64,000 bases of DNA, from contig NC_035792.1 of the NCBI RefSeq assembly GCF_001653235.2, forward strand, positions 1,364,001-1,428,000, written 5' to 3'. A program made the translations under genes and the position numbers. The DNA comes from Pochonia chlamydosporia 170. Taxonomy: Eukaryota; Ascomycota; Sordariomycetes; Hypocreales; Clavicipitaceae. Below are positions 24,605 through 36,169 of this stretch, piece after piece (the first letter of the stretch is position 1; each line of letters starts with the position of its first letter). Under the pieces are notes generated by a model. It was not told the origin of the DNA. It saw only the letters and a list, made by a program, of their open reading frames with translations, and did no database searches.

Positions 24605-25470
24605 CTAACAAGCACACCCGTCCTTTGCACCAGCATCCCTCGGACCACCCAGGTTTACCCGTTGCTCCTCGCCGGCGCGGCTGGCAGTACCAGCGGCGCC
24701 GGGGCCTCTGGCTGACTTTAGAGAAGTTTCGGGAATGGCATTGGCGATGGCGGTGAAGACTTCCGTTACGTTATGACCCGTCTTTGCGCTAGTTTCGAAG
24801 AATAGCAGGCTTTCCTCCTCGGCATAGGCCTTGGCTTCTTCTGTAGACACCTTGCGAGCGTCGCCAGAATCCTCACCATCGTCGGCGCCTTCATTTTCTC
24901 CTGCAGAGTCGCTAGCCAGATCTAGCTTGTTTCCAACGAGGGCAATGACGATGCCGGGGGACGCTTGCCGTTGCAGCTCGGCGACCCAGTGCTTGGCTTT
25001 GATGAGAGACGTAGGCTTGGTCAGATCGTAGACGACAAGGGCGGCTTGTGCGTTTCGGTAGTACATGGGCGCAAGTGACGCGAAGCGCTCTTGACCTGCG
25101 GTATCCCAGATTTCGAATTTGATTGTGCGAGTAGGCAGATTACATTTTTGTGTCAAAAAGGCAGCTGTAGATGTGCGCATGCGTTAGCTGGCTATGGCTT
25201 CAGTCAAGTGGTTACGGAAATGACGGGTCAAGCTAACCTCCAATGGTGGGCTCCTTGTTCTCCTGGAAGTCGTTGTTGACGAATCGAAGGACCAACGAGG
25301 ACTAAAACAACAATGAGGAATTAGTATGCGTGTCCCTCAGCGGTGAATTACGACGATAGAGGATGAAGGAGGAAGAGGCCGAGTGTGTGTACCTTGCCAA
25401 CAGCAGCTTCTCCAAGAAGAACCAGCTTGACGCTGCTGCTCGGCTTGGGAGCATTCGCAGAATCGGCCAT
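24605..25470 (-). CDS. vps21: Rab5/Vps21-type small GTPase
   Basis: Three exons (25470..25393, 25301..25238, 25164..24605) encode 233 residues. The first intron falls between GEAAVGK and SSLV in the P-loop. The GTPase motifs are all intact: P-loop GEAAVGKSS (residues 20-28), switch I threonine in KEPTIGAAFL, WDTAGQE, NKLD and ETSAKTG. The effector-region sequence [20 protein letters not shown] and the C-terminal CAC prenylation signal are typical of the Rab5/Ypt51/Vps21 group, which controls early endosome fusion and vacuolar sorting. Between NKLD and the next helix an acidic insertion ([16 protein letters not shown]) lengthens the protein relative to yeast Vps21 (210). The gene is divergent from kri1. 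The Rab5 class is firm; paralogue assignment within it (Vps21 or Ypt52/53) is less so. Confidence 0.92.
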
Positions 25471-26308
25471 GGTTTCGCTGTTGGTCGAGATTACTTGTGA
25501 GATTTTCAAATGTCGAAGAATTGCAAAGAAGTGTTGGTGGACAGGTGTCAGTTCGACCAAATGAGAGGGAATCGACTAGGTGATGTCTGGGCAAAATCCG
25601 GTTGCCTTGAAGAGATGAGGTGGATTTGACGGAATGGCGTTTGGAGTCCAGTGGCGGGAAAATGGTTGCAGAGAATCGACCGGACTGGAGCGATGACGAG
25701 GTCAAGGTCAAGGTCCAGTCAGGACCGTCTCAAGTGGCCAACCAGACCAGACTGTGCTTGGCCTGATCTGGGTTCCAGCCTCAACCTAGCTGTGCTCCAG
25801 CTGTCCAGTGCATGTGTCTTTCCAGCGCCGCGCCTCCAGTGGCTTCAGCGTCTGCAAGCGGCCTGGTGCTCCCTGGCCTGGGACATGCGTCAGATTGATC
25901 AAATTATGCAGCCTGGCAGTCCAATAACTTGAGCCAAGGCCAGCACCCAGCCACAATCACAGCCACAGCCACTTGCACCAAGCAGTCTGACTTACTGGCG
26001 GGGCATCTCAATCCGGCATAAAGTTGTGCCTGGCCCGAACTAGCATTGAATGGTCATCCACCTAAACCTGCCCCCACCAACCCAACCCAGAACTCGGGCA
26101 CTGGATCTGCAACGGCAGAAAAAGATTCACCGCCAAAAATTCTAGATGCTGGGTTCAAGGTCAAGCAACCCCAGCCGCTTATTCCTCTTGAATCTGTCCA
26201 CGAACACTCTCCCGGCGAGTCGAGTCGGGAAAAAGTAGCCATTTACACACGAGACAGTAATACGCTTGAATAAGACCCAGTTGCGGAAATACTCCCTCAA
26301 ACACCATC
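25471..26308. promoter_or_regulatory. Divergent promoter region, Rab5-type gene / kri1
   Basis: These 838 bp separate two divergent housekeeping genes. The central part (about 25700-25860) is rich in CCAGACC/CTGG-type words. An open frame of 75 codons (ATG within 26046-26273) ends 35 bp before the kri1 ATG; it has no family signature and may be a chance frame or an upstream ORF in the kri1 leader. Confidence 0.45.
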
Positions 26309-28311
26309 ATGGCTCCGGGAGCATCCAAGAACCCGAAACCCCCAAAGCGCAACCTGCTAGATGACAGCGATTCCGATTCCGACGATGGGGGTGCTCAATT
26401 GGGCAAAGCCGACTTCAAAGTAAATGAAGAGTATGCTCGCCGCTTCGAATACAACAAAAAGCGCGAAGAGAGGCAAAAATGTGAGCAATTTATCGCCAAA
26501 TCTCTGCATTATTGTTCCTTACCAAAACTAACATGTCAAAAGTGGAGGAAAAGTTCAAAGCCGATGGGAAGGGCCGTGGCGACGACCAAGATGGAGACGA
26601 ATCGTCATCCTCAAATGAGACCGAAGACGAAGACGGCTTTCTAGCGACCGAAGATTTAGATGCCCAGATCTCGGCTACTCTCAGTGCTATCCGCAACAAG
26701 GACCCTCGACTGTACGACAAAGACTACAAGTTCATCAACCTCCCGGATGATGAAGCAGCAGGACAAAGGGAAAAGAAAGAGAAGCCCGTCTTTCTTCAGG
26801 ACTATCACAGGGAGAAGCTTCTGCGTGGCGATGTAGGTGCCTCGGACGACGAAGAGGACACCGCTCCGCAAACCTACAACGAAGAGCAAGACGCCTTGAG
26901 GAAGAGTTTCGTTTCAGAGTTTAACATGGCCGGCGCCGCCGACGACTCTGACGACTCCGATGACGATGGCTTCATGAAGAAAAAGACACCAGCCAAGCCA
27001 GGGAAGACGGAGAGCGGGGTGAATCCTGCACGAGCTGCCATCATCAAAGTTTCTGAGCTAGACGTAACGAATGCTGAAAAAGACCCTGAAACCTACCTCT
27101 CCAACTTCATGTCTGCTAGAGCCTGGATTCCAGAGGAAGGTGGAAAGTGGAAAGCCTTTGAATCAGACGAAGGCGAAGACGATGCCGATCGCGCCGACGA
27201 ATTCGAGCAGGCTTACAACCTGCGATTTGAGAATCCGGAAAAGAGCAACGAAGTTTTGCAATCCTACGCCCGTGACTTTGCCGCTGCTCGATCTGTGAGA
27301 AGAGAGGAAAAGTCCGGCAGAGCGCGTCAAAGAGAACTGGAAAAGCAGAAGAAAGAGGAGGAAAAGCGACAAAGGCGGGAAGACAAGGCTCGTCTACGAA
27401 AGCTCAAGCTCGAAGAAACGGAGGAGAAGCTTCGCAAGGTGAAGCAAGCAGCTGGTTCCGTTGGCAAGGAGTTGACTGAAAAGGAGTGGATGACGTTCCT
27501 TGACGACGCTTGGGAAAATGACAAATGGGAGGAGGAAATGCAGAAGCGATTTGGCGATGAGTACTACGCCATGGATGATGATGCTGTTGTGGGATCCGAT
27601 GAAGATGGCGAGGAATCCAAGAAGAAGAAAAAGAACCCCAAGAAACCCAAGTGGGATGACGACATTGACATCAAGGATCTCATCCCAGACTTTGAAGACG
27701 AGGAACAAGCCAAGCCCGGCATCAGCCTCAGCGACGAAGAGGACGAAAATCAAGACGAGGATGCCCCTCCTTCCAAGAAGCGAAAGACATCAGAGCACAA
27801 ACGCGCACGTCTCGAATCTCAAAGGGAAGCCCGCAAGCAGCGTTCCAAGCTCGAAGCCCTCGTCGACGCCAAGCTCGAGCTCACCAACCACGACCTCCTC
27901 AACTCCAACTCAGGAGCAGGTTTCCGATACCGCGAGACCTCGCCCCAGTCTTTCGGCCTAACAGCCCGTGATATCCTCCTCGCCCCCTCGGACAAGGACC
28001 TCAATGAATTTTTCGGCCTCAAGAAACTCGCATCCTTCAGGGATCCCGACAAAAAGCGTCGCGATAAGAAGCGCCTTGGAAAGAAGGCCCGTCTTAGGGA
28101 GTGGCGAAGAGGCACGTTCGGAAGGGAATTTGAACAGGAAGGCCCGACTTATGGGTTTGAGAGACTCATGGACGAGGATGTCCTTATGAAGGAGGCGCCG
28201 GAGAAGGCTCCCAAAGACGAGTCCAATGTATTGGGCGATGTTGGCGGCAGAAAAAAGAAGAGAAAGAGGTCAAAGGGTAAGAGCAAGAGTGTTGCTGTCG
28301 AAGCAGAGTAG
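26309..28311 (+). CDS. kri1: Kri1-like ribosome biogenesis factor
   Basis: Two exons (26309..26480 and 26543..28311; 62-nt intron) encode 646 residues. Kri1 is a nucleolar protein that binds Krr1 and is needed for 40S subunit (18S rRNA) maturation. The start MAPGASKNPKPPKRNLLDDS and the block FKVNEEYARRFEYNKKREER are typical of the family, and the intron joins ERQK to LEEKFK. Further family hallmarks are FLATEDLDAQISATLSAIRN, KDPRLYD, KPVFLQDYHREKLL, and the C-terminal Kri1-like block beginning GFRYRETSPQSFGLTARDIL and containing LNEFFGLKKLASFRD. The middle is highly charged with long Asp/Glu and Lys/Arg runs and a coiled-coil-like stretch (about 310-370). The C-terminus KKKRKRSKGKSK is a probable nucleolar signal. 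Confidence 0.93.
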
Positions 28312-29104
28312 GTTGTGCTCTTGAAATGTTTCTAAAATAAGGGTTGAGTGAAAGGCTGTATGTGTTAGGGAGGTGGCATGGCATATAGATCGGCGTAATG
28401 ATACCATTTTATCGCATGAATTTCCAACATTACATCGCAGTGATTCACAATCGCATAGAAACTGGCCAGACTTGCTCATTCATTTGCATTATATTATATT
28501 CATCTTCGGGGCAGGGGGTATATTTGATCGAATAATATGCGCCATCGCACTCGGGATATACACAGCTTCAAACCAGACGCCAAACTAAATCCATATGTAC
28601 ATGCAGCCCTTTTGTTGACCCCGAACGACATTGTAGATGTCCCATCTAGACTCCGAGTCACAGCCCAATAGTAGAATCAACAAAAGACAAAAAAAGGTTA
28701 TAAAATAATTCTTCGCTTCCGAGTCCTTGGGCCATACTGCTGTCGAAACTTGCTCACTCAGTTGCTCATATAGAGAGCACGAAACACAAATCTGATCCTA
28801 CCCATTTGAGAGTGTTTTCCGAGTAATCATGCCGATCAAGGACATAGTAATGTCCATATCAAGACAGTAACACTCCCTTTTTCATTCCGTCAACCAAAAG
28901 GCCATGGAATCATGCCGCGATTTGCCCATATCCTCTATTGGGAGTATTCAGAATATTTGCTTTGGGCGATGCTTCCGTTCATAAACCAATAGAAACACGT
29001 CAAATCTTGCAAGCCACCGCGATTGTGACAGTAATGTTCAATGTGTGTTCAGCATTGTCGCGCGAGGTGGTCGGTAACATCAAACTGCAACCATGTAAGC
29101 AAGA
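28312..29104. other. Convergent 3' spacer between kri1 and regulator 2
   Basis: This 793-bp region lies between convergent stop codons and should contain the two 3' UTRs. It has AT-rich segments near 28485-28505 and 28685-28705. No gene, repeat or RNA feature is evident. Confidence 0.4.
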
Positions 29105-32100
29105 CTACAGCGTGTGTTGCAAGCCATTCATCGCATTAGGCATCATCGTCATACCATTGGTTCCAAACATGGAGCCGAATGGATCCATGCCAGTGTTACC
29201 GCCGACACCTCCATGGCCAGAAAGATTTGTTTCTTGTGACTCGGGTTGTTCCATGCCAACAAAGGGCATAAACCATCCCGTGGGAAGGTCGCTTCCGCTA
29301 AATGCGCTGAGCCCGTCAGCGCCAATCTGGCCTTGGTCGAGTGACTGCCGAGGCAGTCCTTGTCCACTGTTCATCTTCAAAGCACGCTGATCCGAGTTCA
29401 TCATTTTGGGCTGACCCTTGACCTGCCAATTCGGCGCGCTCCCATCTAACATATTCTGCCCGGACGAGGATAACGAATACCCAAAAGCGCTTAGTTGCCC
29501 ATCTAGGTTCTGTGATATATCGTGGGTTTGTTGCCCCATATTATTCATCTGAAGCATGTCCGAAGAAAAGAACGGGGACTGGCTGGTGCTTTGATGAGGA
29601 AACGGCGAAACCTGCACGGGACTCATTGGAGACATGGCAGTGTACGATTGTGCCTGAGCATGAGAAAGGCCAACTGGACTGAATGCTGTTGAGCTCGGCC
29701 CAGTCGTCTGGCACCCTAGCGACGTTGGGGGTTGTTGTTGTGAACCAGATATTTGGGTTTGAATCCGCGGAGGGCCACCAGTGTGTTTTCCCAGGGTCGC
29801 TTCGTTGGACTTGATGCTGTCTTGGCGGTTGGCGCTGGCGTCACTACCCTTCTTCGAGACCTGCTTGCGCTTATTGACAGGGCCCTGAGAAGCTGCTCTA
29901 CCCTCTGTACTGGATGGGGAGGCCAGGCTGGTGAAAAAATCTTCAACCGATTGCAGCTCTGGCTTCTGCTCCAAGACTGCATCTTCGCCCTTTTCTCTCC
30001 TTCGCTGCGAGGTAGGTTCTACAACGTCGAAATCGCTAACCCCGTGAGGATATCGGTTGAACCAGTCCGAATACTGCAACACCGGCCAGGCAGTGGACCC
30101 TTGCGTGCTGACCTTGCCAGACCGAAATGCTTCCAAGGCATTTCTGTATTGCGTCCGGATGTTTTCCACCATCCAGTGGAACATACCCCAATATCGCATC
30201 GTCTTCCGTAAAAATTTGATGTTGATACCTGCATTCATCTCAGCAGTCGACTTGACCGTTGCATTGCTTGAGAATATCCCGAGAATGTGTATATTCGTTG
30301 CAGAAAAAGCACAGTAGCCTGCGAATGGAGCTGTCACACTACATTTAGCTAGTTCTGCATCTCGCAATATCTCGGAGATATGGTTGGCTGCGATCACCGT
30401 CTTGGCACTTGCTTGTGGCAGAAATTCTGGTGGTGCGTCCTTGCTGCCTGTGCTGCTTGCCCATGCAATAGCCGCCTTCTGCAAGAATAGCATGTTTTGC
30501 TGGATTGATAGATGCATCAGTAGAAACTGGCTGGCGGTTTTCTCAGTCGTATGCAAGTTCAAGTTGCTTGTAGAGTACTGTAGCGAATCTGGTAGGGAAA
30601 GGAGTAGGTCGTCTACTTGCTGTACCAGACTCGTGTAATCTGATCCCTCACTCCACAGAGGATATGGGTCCATCTCTTTCCCACCTTGATGGAAATATGC
30701 AACGATTCGGCCCCAAATGGCAATAGCACGAACTGTATACGCCGCGACGCCCATGTTATCCCTAGCCAGGGTCCTGTCGTCGCCATCTGGAGAGCCAGAC
30801 AAAGGCGAGGACCCGTCAAGAGACTCTGTTTTCGCCGGCATATCTAGCTGAAAGTAGCTTTCCTTAACGGGTAGTTGAATTCTGATGGATTCTTCCTTGA
30901 TGAACATTGGCCGATCAGAGCCGGAGGAGTTAAACCGATCCATCAAGAAGCATGCCCACATGATGCGCCGCCTGATTTCACGGTCAACAAAACTGAGTGG
31001 AGTTTTACTGCCTCGTCTGGATGGGTCGTATTCTAAATCTTTGTGGAGTTGAAGGGCGAATGCCATGCGAATTGCTTGACCACCCAATGCCCAGCTTCGC
31101 CCACCATGGCAGGTTCCGAACTCATGTAACCCTAGGATAAGGAGGCAAGTCAGGACAGTCATGTTTGGCCACTCGTACCGCCTTGTGCAGATATCTCGGG
31201 CACATGAGGCCCACTCCTCACCACGAAGGAATGGCCGTGTCGATGATCCAGTATTCGACTGCGGCGCGAAACGTGCAGCAACTGCACAGACAGAGAGAAT
31301 TAGGACCGGAGGTAGCGTGTTGTTTCTGCAGACGTGGTGTCAGTATTAGTTCATTGGGCCATGCAACGATAATATCAGCTTGGAAGGCTTACTTTAACTT
31401 GCGCATGTAGCTTGGTTTGTGAAGCAGGTGATATGCTTGCCCATACACATTGTCAAAAAACACCTCCGCAAGATGTTCTTGGATCTCCTTCGGCGGAAGC
31501 GCATCGGCACCCTCCTGAAACAACAAGTTCTCATCGGACTCAACGTCTTCTTTAGATGGTGAGGCGTGATCAGCCCCTTCGCCGCCCCTGATCTTTGACG
31601 GTCCCTTTGCCCACGCTTCCAAGTCGGTACCAAATGCTTCATCAGCGCCACGCTTTTTGCAAGCTGGCTTGTTTCCTTGATTTGCCCCAGGAATTGATGG
31701 TTTGACTGTAGCCCGAGTAATGGATGAGGTGGTGTCTTGATCTGGTTTGGGGATAATTTTGATAATTCGGTCTTCCATACGCTTCAATCGCTTATCCAAC
31801 ATTGCCATGTAATCGGTCCGTGGTGCGGCTTTTCGAGTTGTGACTTTATACACGCAGGGAATGCGTGACCTTAGGCAATGCTTGCAAGCAGGCTTTTCTC
31901 CAGAACATCGGATCTTCTTGCGTCGACAGGCAATACACGCGAGAGGAAGACGCTTACGATCCTTCCCAGCCTTCGTCTTCAGCTCACTCCAGGCTGGCGG
32001 GTGTCCAGTTTTATCGTCCTTGTTCTTGCCACCCAGGTCTGTACCATCAGCTCGGTGGTTCCCTGGTAAGCCAAATTCATCAGTGCCAGCATCGTCGAAA

Positions 32101-32519
32101 GAATGATCGATTGGCGAATTTCGGTCACGTATCCCATCCTCCGTCGCATCCAAACCTGTCCTTTGATCAATTTGCTCGGGGACAAAGTTTGCCCCGGGTA
32201 TGCCGGACACGGCTGACATGGCGTGCACGACGGGCGGCCCGGTGCTACTTAGCCTCTGGTGATGTGAGAAATCTGTGCTCTGCTGATTTCCAAAGCCAAC
32301 TTCCGACATGCCCATCATCTGGCCCTCCTCTGACAAGTTGCCGAAAGGAAAGGCAAATTCCGGGTATGACGATCCGTCCATGATGGCAGGCGAGCCGCCG
32401 TTCAAGGACACAGCGTTTTGCTGGTGATACATGCGGTGCAACGACGCAGCGGGGTCAAGGAGTGGTTGTTGAACATGCTGATTTTGATGCGGGTTGATGC
32501 GATGCTGGCCGCCGGACAT
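29105..32519 (-). CDS. Zn2Cys6 transcription factor with fungal-specific middle homology region (regulator 2)
   Basis: Two exons (32519..31393 and 31325..29105) encode 1115 residues; the 67-nt intron splits a Lys codon in SYMRKLKNNTLPPVLILSVC. The zinc cluster is not N-terminal. It sits at residues 195-222 (C195, C198, C205, C212, C215, C222) in ACIACRRKKIRCSGEKPACK, after a long Gln/His/Gly-rich leader. A basic linker and short coiled coil follow (DYMAMLDKRLKRMEDRIIKI). The fungal-trans region runs from about 340 to 720 and includes HEFGTCHGGRSWALGGQAIR and RRRIMWACFLMDRFNSSGSD. The last 350 residues are Ser/Gln/Met-rich and may activate transcription. It is a nuclear regulator; I do not recognise the exact orthologue. 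Its start faces the 13-kb gene-free region. Confidence 0.88.
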
Positions 32520-35500
32520 GATTTCGCTAGCTCCTTGATACGCAAGCCGCGGAACGGCTCCGACTTACGTATAATCAGGCAAATGTAAACCCAGACCCTC
32601 AACTGACGATGTAGCCTCTCTTGTAGGCGAGGATAACGATCGCACGAAACGAGCTATTTGAACCAAAGCTGCCCGGCAGCGCCTCCGATGTTTGCAGGCT
32701 CAACGGGCATAGCCTGGGCCGTGGAGCCCGGCAGGTTCGCAAACGAGGTTACTCGTTGTGATGTTGGTACAATCAGTTGAGTGCGCCTACGACGGTCGAC
32801 GCGATGGGAAGGAATATCTCCACGACAAGACAGAACCGGCCGGATGAGTTGACGATCCAGAAGAAGGAAGCTGCATGTAGAAAAGAGGGAAGCTTGTTCT
32901 ATGCACTGAGGGTTGAAGAGTCGAAGGTCAATGGCGGAAGTACCAATTTAAGACATTGAGGGGACTGACAAGGACCAGACCGGTATAGAGCAAGCCACGG
33001 TTATGGACACTGCCATGGCCATGACCACAAAACATGGGAACCGGAGACCAGAGGCGGCTGCAGACTAGAGGCTGGAGAATGCAGAAAGCCCAGCGGACAA
33101 GTGCAGGAGCAATGACCAGCAGCAAGGCCCAGTAGGGCTAAAAGACTGTGCTTGACCAAAACCTGGCCAGGGCTTAACAAGACGCCATGCAATGCTGGTT
33201 GGAAAGTCAAGGGCCTATCGACAGACATATCCTGGGGCGTCTTGGGGATCTTGCTAGGCTGATTTTGGTGTAGCGGGCGGTTGGTGGTGGGACTGCACCC
33301 AAGCTGCTGGGGACCCATGGAGACGCCACAGAGGGTGGGTAAGTTGTTCGGTTGTCTGAGAGGATGGGGGTGGGTGTCATGTCCACCTGGTCTGGTCTGG
33401 TTCAACGCCGTTCGAGGAGCCGACAAGGCGTGCAGGCTGGAGTTGCATCTTGAAGCACAGTATGGCTCGACCAAGTAAGCTGGTAGTCATGGCAGGTCTG
33501 GATCGGGTGGCGACGCCAATTTCCAGGCGGCTGATTATTTTTGGTGTCAGTGTTGCATCGCCTGCATCAGTGAGCAGTGTCTCCAGACTGGCCTTGCTGG
33601 ATGCTCTGGAATCTCGTGCTAATTTTCTCCAACAGATGTCCCCGCATGGTCGCCGTCTTGTTGAGTCTTCCACCCTTGCGGCCTTGCTCCTGGAAGTTTG
33701 GCCCCAAAGCACCCCCGTCATTTCCCTAGCACGGGGGCACCATCGGCGTTCTTGAGAGTGCTGGGTGATACGAAGTCACCACCGTGCTTCGTCATTTGGG
33801 TCAATTGTCCGGAATTGACAACAGTAGCGGACGAGTGACGAAACCGAATCTTGTGCATCTGGAACTGGTTTGCGGTGTTTTACCATATCAGAGGTTATGG
33901 CCCAGTGCCAAACATGAGGGTTGGATTCGAATTTACGGAGTATGTGGAAGAGAGTTGTGTTGCGGTTTGGCCATCCCAGCCCATCATAGACTGCCGGAAG
34001 TGAATGGTTCAGGGTCTGTGATATGCCTCCTGCGTGACGACTTGCTGAAAGTGGACACAAGAATGGCGTTCTAAGAGCTAAACGCGATAACTTTCGGTAA
34101 GACCTGTGCCATATGCAATATGCGCATAATGAGCGAAGCATGCAGGATTCCCAGCAGTACGGCGTCCGGTTGAAGGCTTCATATTCACCGGAGAGCACGG
34201 GGTGTACCAGTGTTTCGTGGGTTGGGGGACCTGTTCCAGCCCGACGGCAAAAGGCTTTGGGCTCCACATACTCCCGGCCTTCTCCATGGGAGAGATGTAG
34301 CTGTGCCATATTTCGTTGGCCAGGAACTCGGTATGTGAAGCTATGAACCAGCAGCATCTGACTGGCCAACTTTTTATGCCCAGTGGTGGCATTGCAACCT
34401 AGGGGGCTTTGGAAGCACAGTAGAAGAGATGACAAGAAGTGAGGTCTCCAGCTGTCATCCAACCCAACATTCCAGAGGTGCTCTGGCGAGTATTGAGATA
34501 AGGATTGGGATGGAGAGAGAGGCAGAGAGAAATGTTTACCGTTTCGTGATAATGTGCTGAGTCATGCTATCCTTTGTAAGGGCCGAGGGCTGGTTGGGTG
34601 ATACGTGGTTCGCTCGCACATATAGGAATTCGCCAAAGCTAATTTGTGTAATATTGGGACTCCGTTTACGCGCTGATATTGTTGAAATAGCCTCGAACTG
34701 AATGACCGAAGATATGCCTGCAAGACGCAAAACCTTTTTGAAAGTCTCACCAGGCCATCTGCGATTACCAATGCGGCAACTCAGGTACTGGTACGTTTTG
34801 GGTACCTAGGTAGTTTGATAGTGCTCTGTGCCACCCCTGCCCACGGCCAAGCTGTGAGAGCTTGCGTTGAGTTCGTAGATGATAAATGTCACCTACGGTC
34901 CTTGTAGCACTATTTTGATGGAGTTGGCTGATGATTTGCGTTTGGCGTCTATCCCAATTCGGCCGCAGGATCTCTACAGATTTTTGTGCCAGGGTTGAGT
35001 GCTCTGGTGTCCAATTGGTGAGCCTTGTTAACCATCTCGGTGCAGCCAATCTGTTCTGCATAGTTGTCCATGCAGCCATGACTAGCTCTTATTTGATGGC
35101 TGTCGAAATGCTGCAGTTGGTGGCGGAACTAGCGGTGATTGCCTTGATGCGGACGATTGTCCATTCAAGGACGACGTGCTGCTCCGAAGTCTCTATTCTG
35201 ATTTGCTGAAGATCAACGGCTCCGACGAGGACCAGGTGTTATATGGGTGTGGCGGTCGATGCTAGGTGCTTGAGTGTGCTGTAGCTGTTCTATTACTTTG
35301 ACGCCGCAAAATATCTGAGAGTCCCAGTGCTTGTAAACTGGGGAGGTCCACATGTCCGTTCTGCCCCAAATTCGGAAAAGAGTCTCTAAGAGCGGTTGCT
35401 TGAGAAGGCGCAGGTCATAAAGAACGCCAGAATAAATCCCCAGGTGGCATTTTCTCGGAATGCGAAGAGATGATGCATAAATGTCCTTTTCATTGATGGG

Positions 35501-36155
35501 GAGAGATGTTATAGAGCATGTCAATCTTGCTCGTGCAGCTGTAGGGAAGGAGCCACCGAGTTCGCGAGCACTGTCTGGTATGAGCACCTACCCGGTCCTG
35601 CCAGTACCTGATGCAAACAAACGCCAAGCCTCATTTGGAGGTTGGAGTCAGGTTCGAACAGATCCTTGGACTTATCCAGATCTCTGTTCCCACTTTCTCA
35701 CCTTGATGCCCAACGTACTATTTCGCCTTTGAGGGCTTGATACTGGCCAAGACAAGACCAGCTGTTCATCTTCTACACAGGTCTGCCAATCCACCAGTTC
35801 GATGGCTTCAAATGAGGCAGTAGAACGCAAGATTTTGGGCCACAGCCATATGACTGAATAAGAACTAGGGTAATATTCTCGATTTTCACCTGCCTCTCCA
35901 ATGACAATGGATGATGGGCCTTGGCAAACTGGCAAACTCGACATGCAGCATTGTTGCTGATGTTCATACCCAGTACACATTGAGCGTACTGGTAATCATC
36001 ACAGGTTATTGAAAACGCATGACTCCCGCTTGTGAACTGCTACGAAGTTCCATTGTTTCCGTCGACTGACGGCATATCTTTGATAGAGTCACGCAATTAT
36101 CGTAACCTCTCAATCACTCGCAACGGCGGCGGCCTCAAAAATTGAGATATGTAAA

Positions 36156-36169
36156 ACTACCTAGGTAGT
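36156..36169. repeat. Perfect 14-bp palindrome ACTACCTAGGTAGT
   Basis: The 14 bases equal their own reverse complement. The core TACCTAGGTA also occurs at 20469-20478 and 34803-34812, all outside genes. It could be a binding site for a dimeric protein or a word dispersed across the genome; function is unknown. Confidence 0.7.

Noticed and set aside
33776..34462. 228-codon open frame on the minus strand in the gene-free interval
   Set aside because: It is the longest frame there, but it has no recognisable motif, no signal or membrane pattern, and overlapping frames on both strands are similarly open.
35640..35680. GGTTCGAA-like B-box, possible tRNA
   Set aside because: No A-box, anticodon arm or acceptor-stem pairing could be drawn around it.
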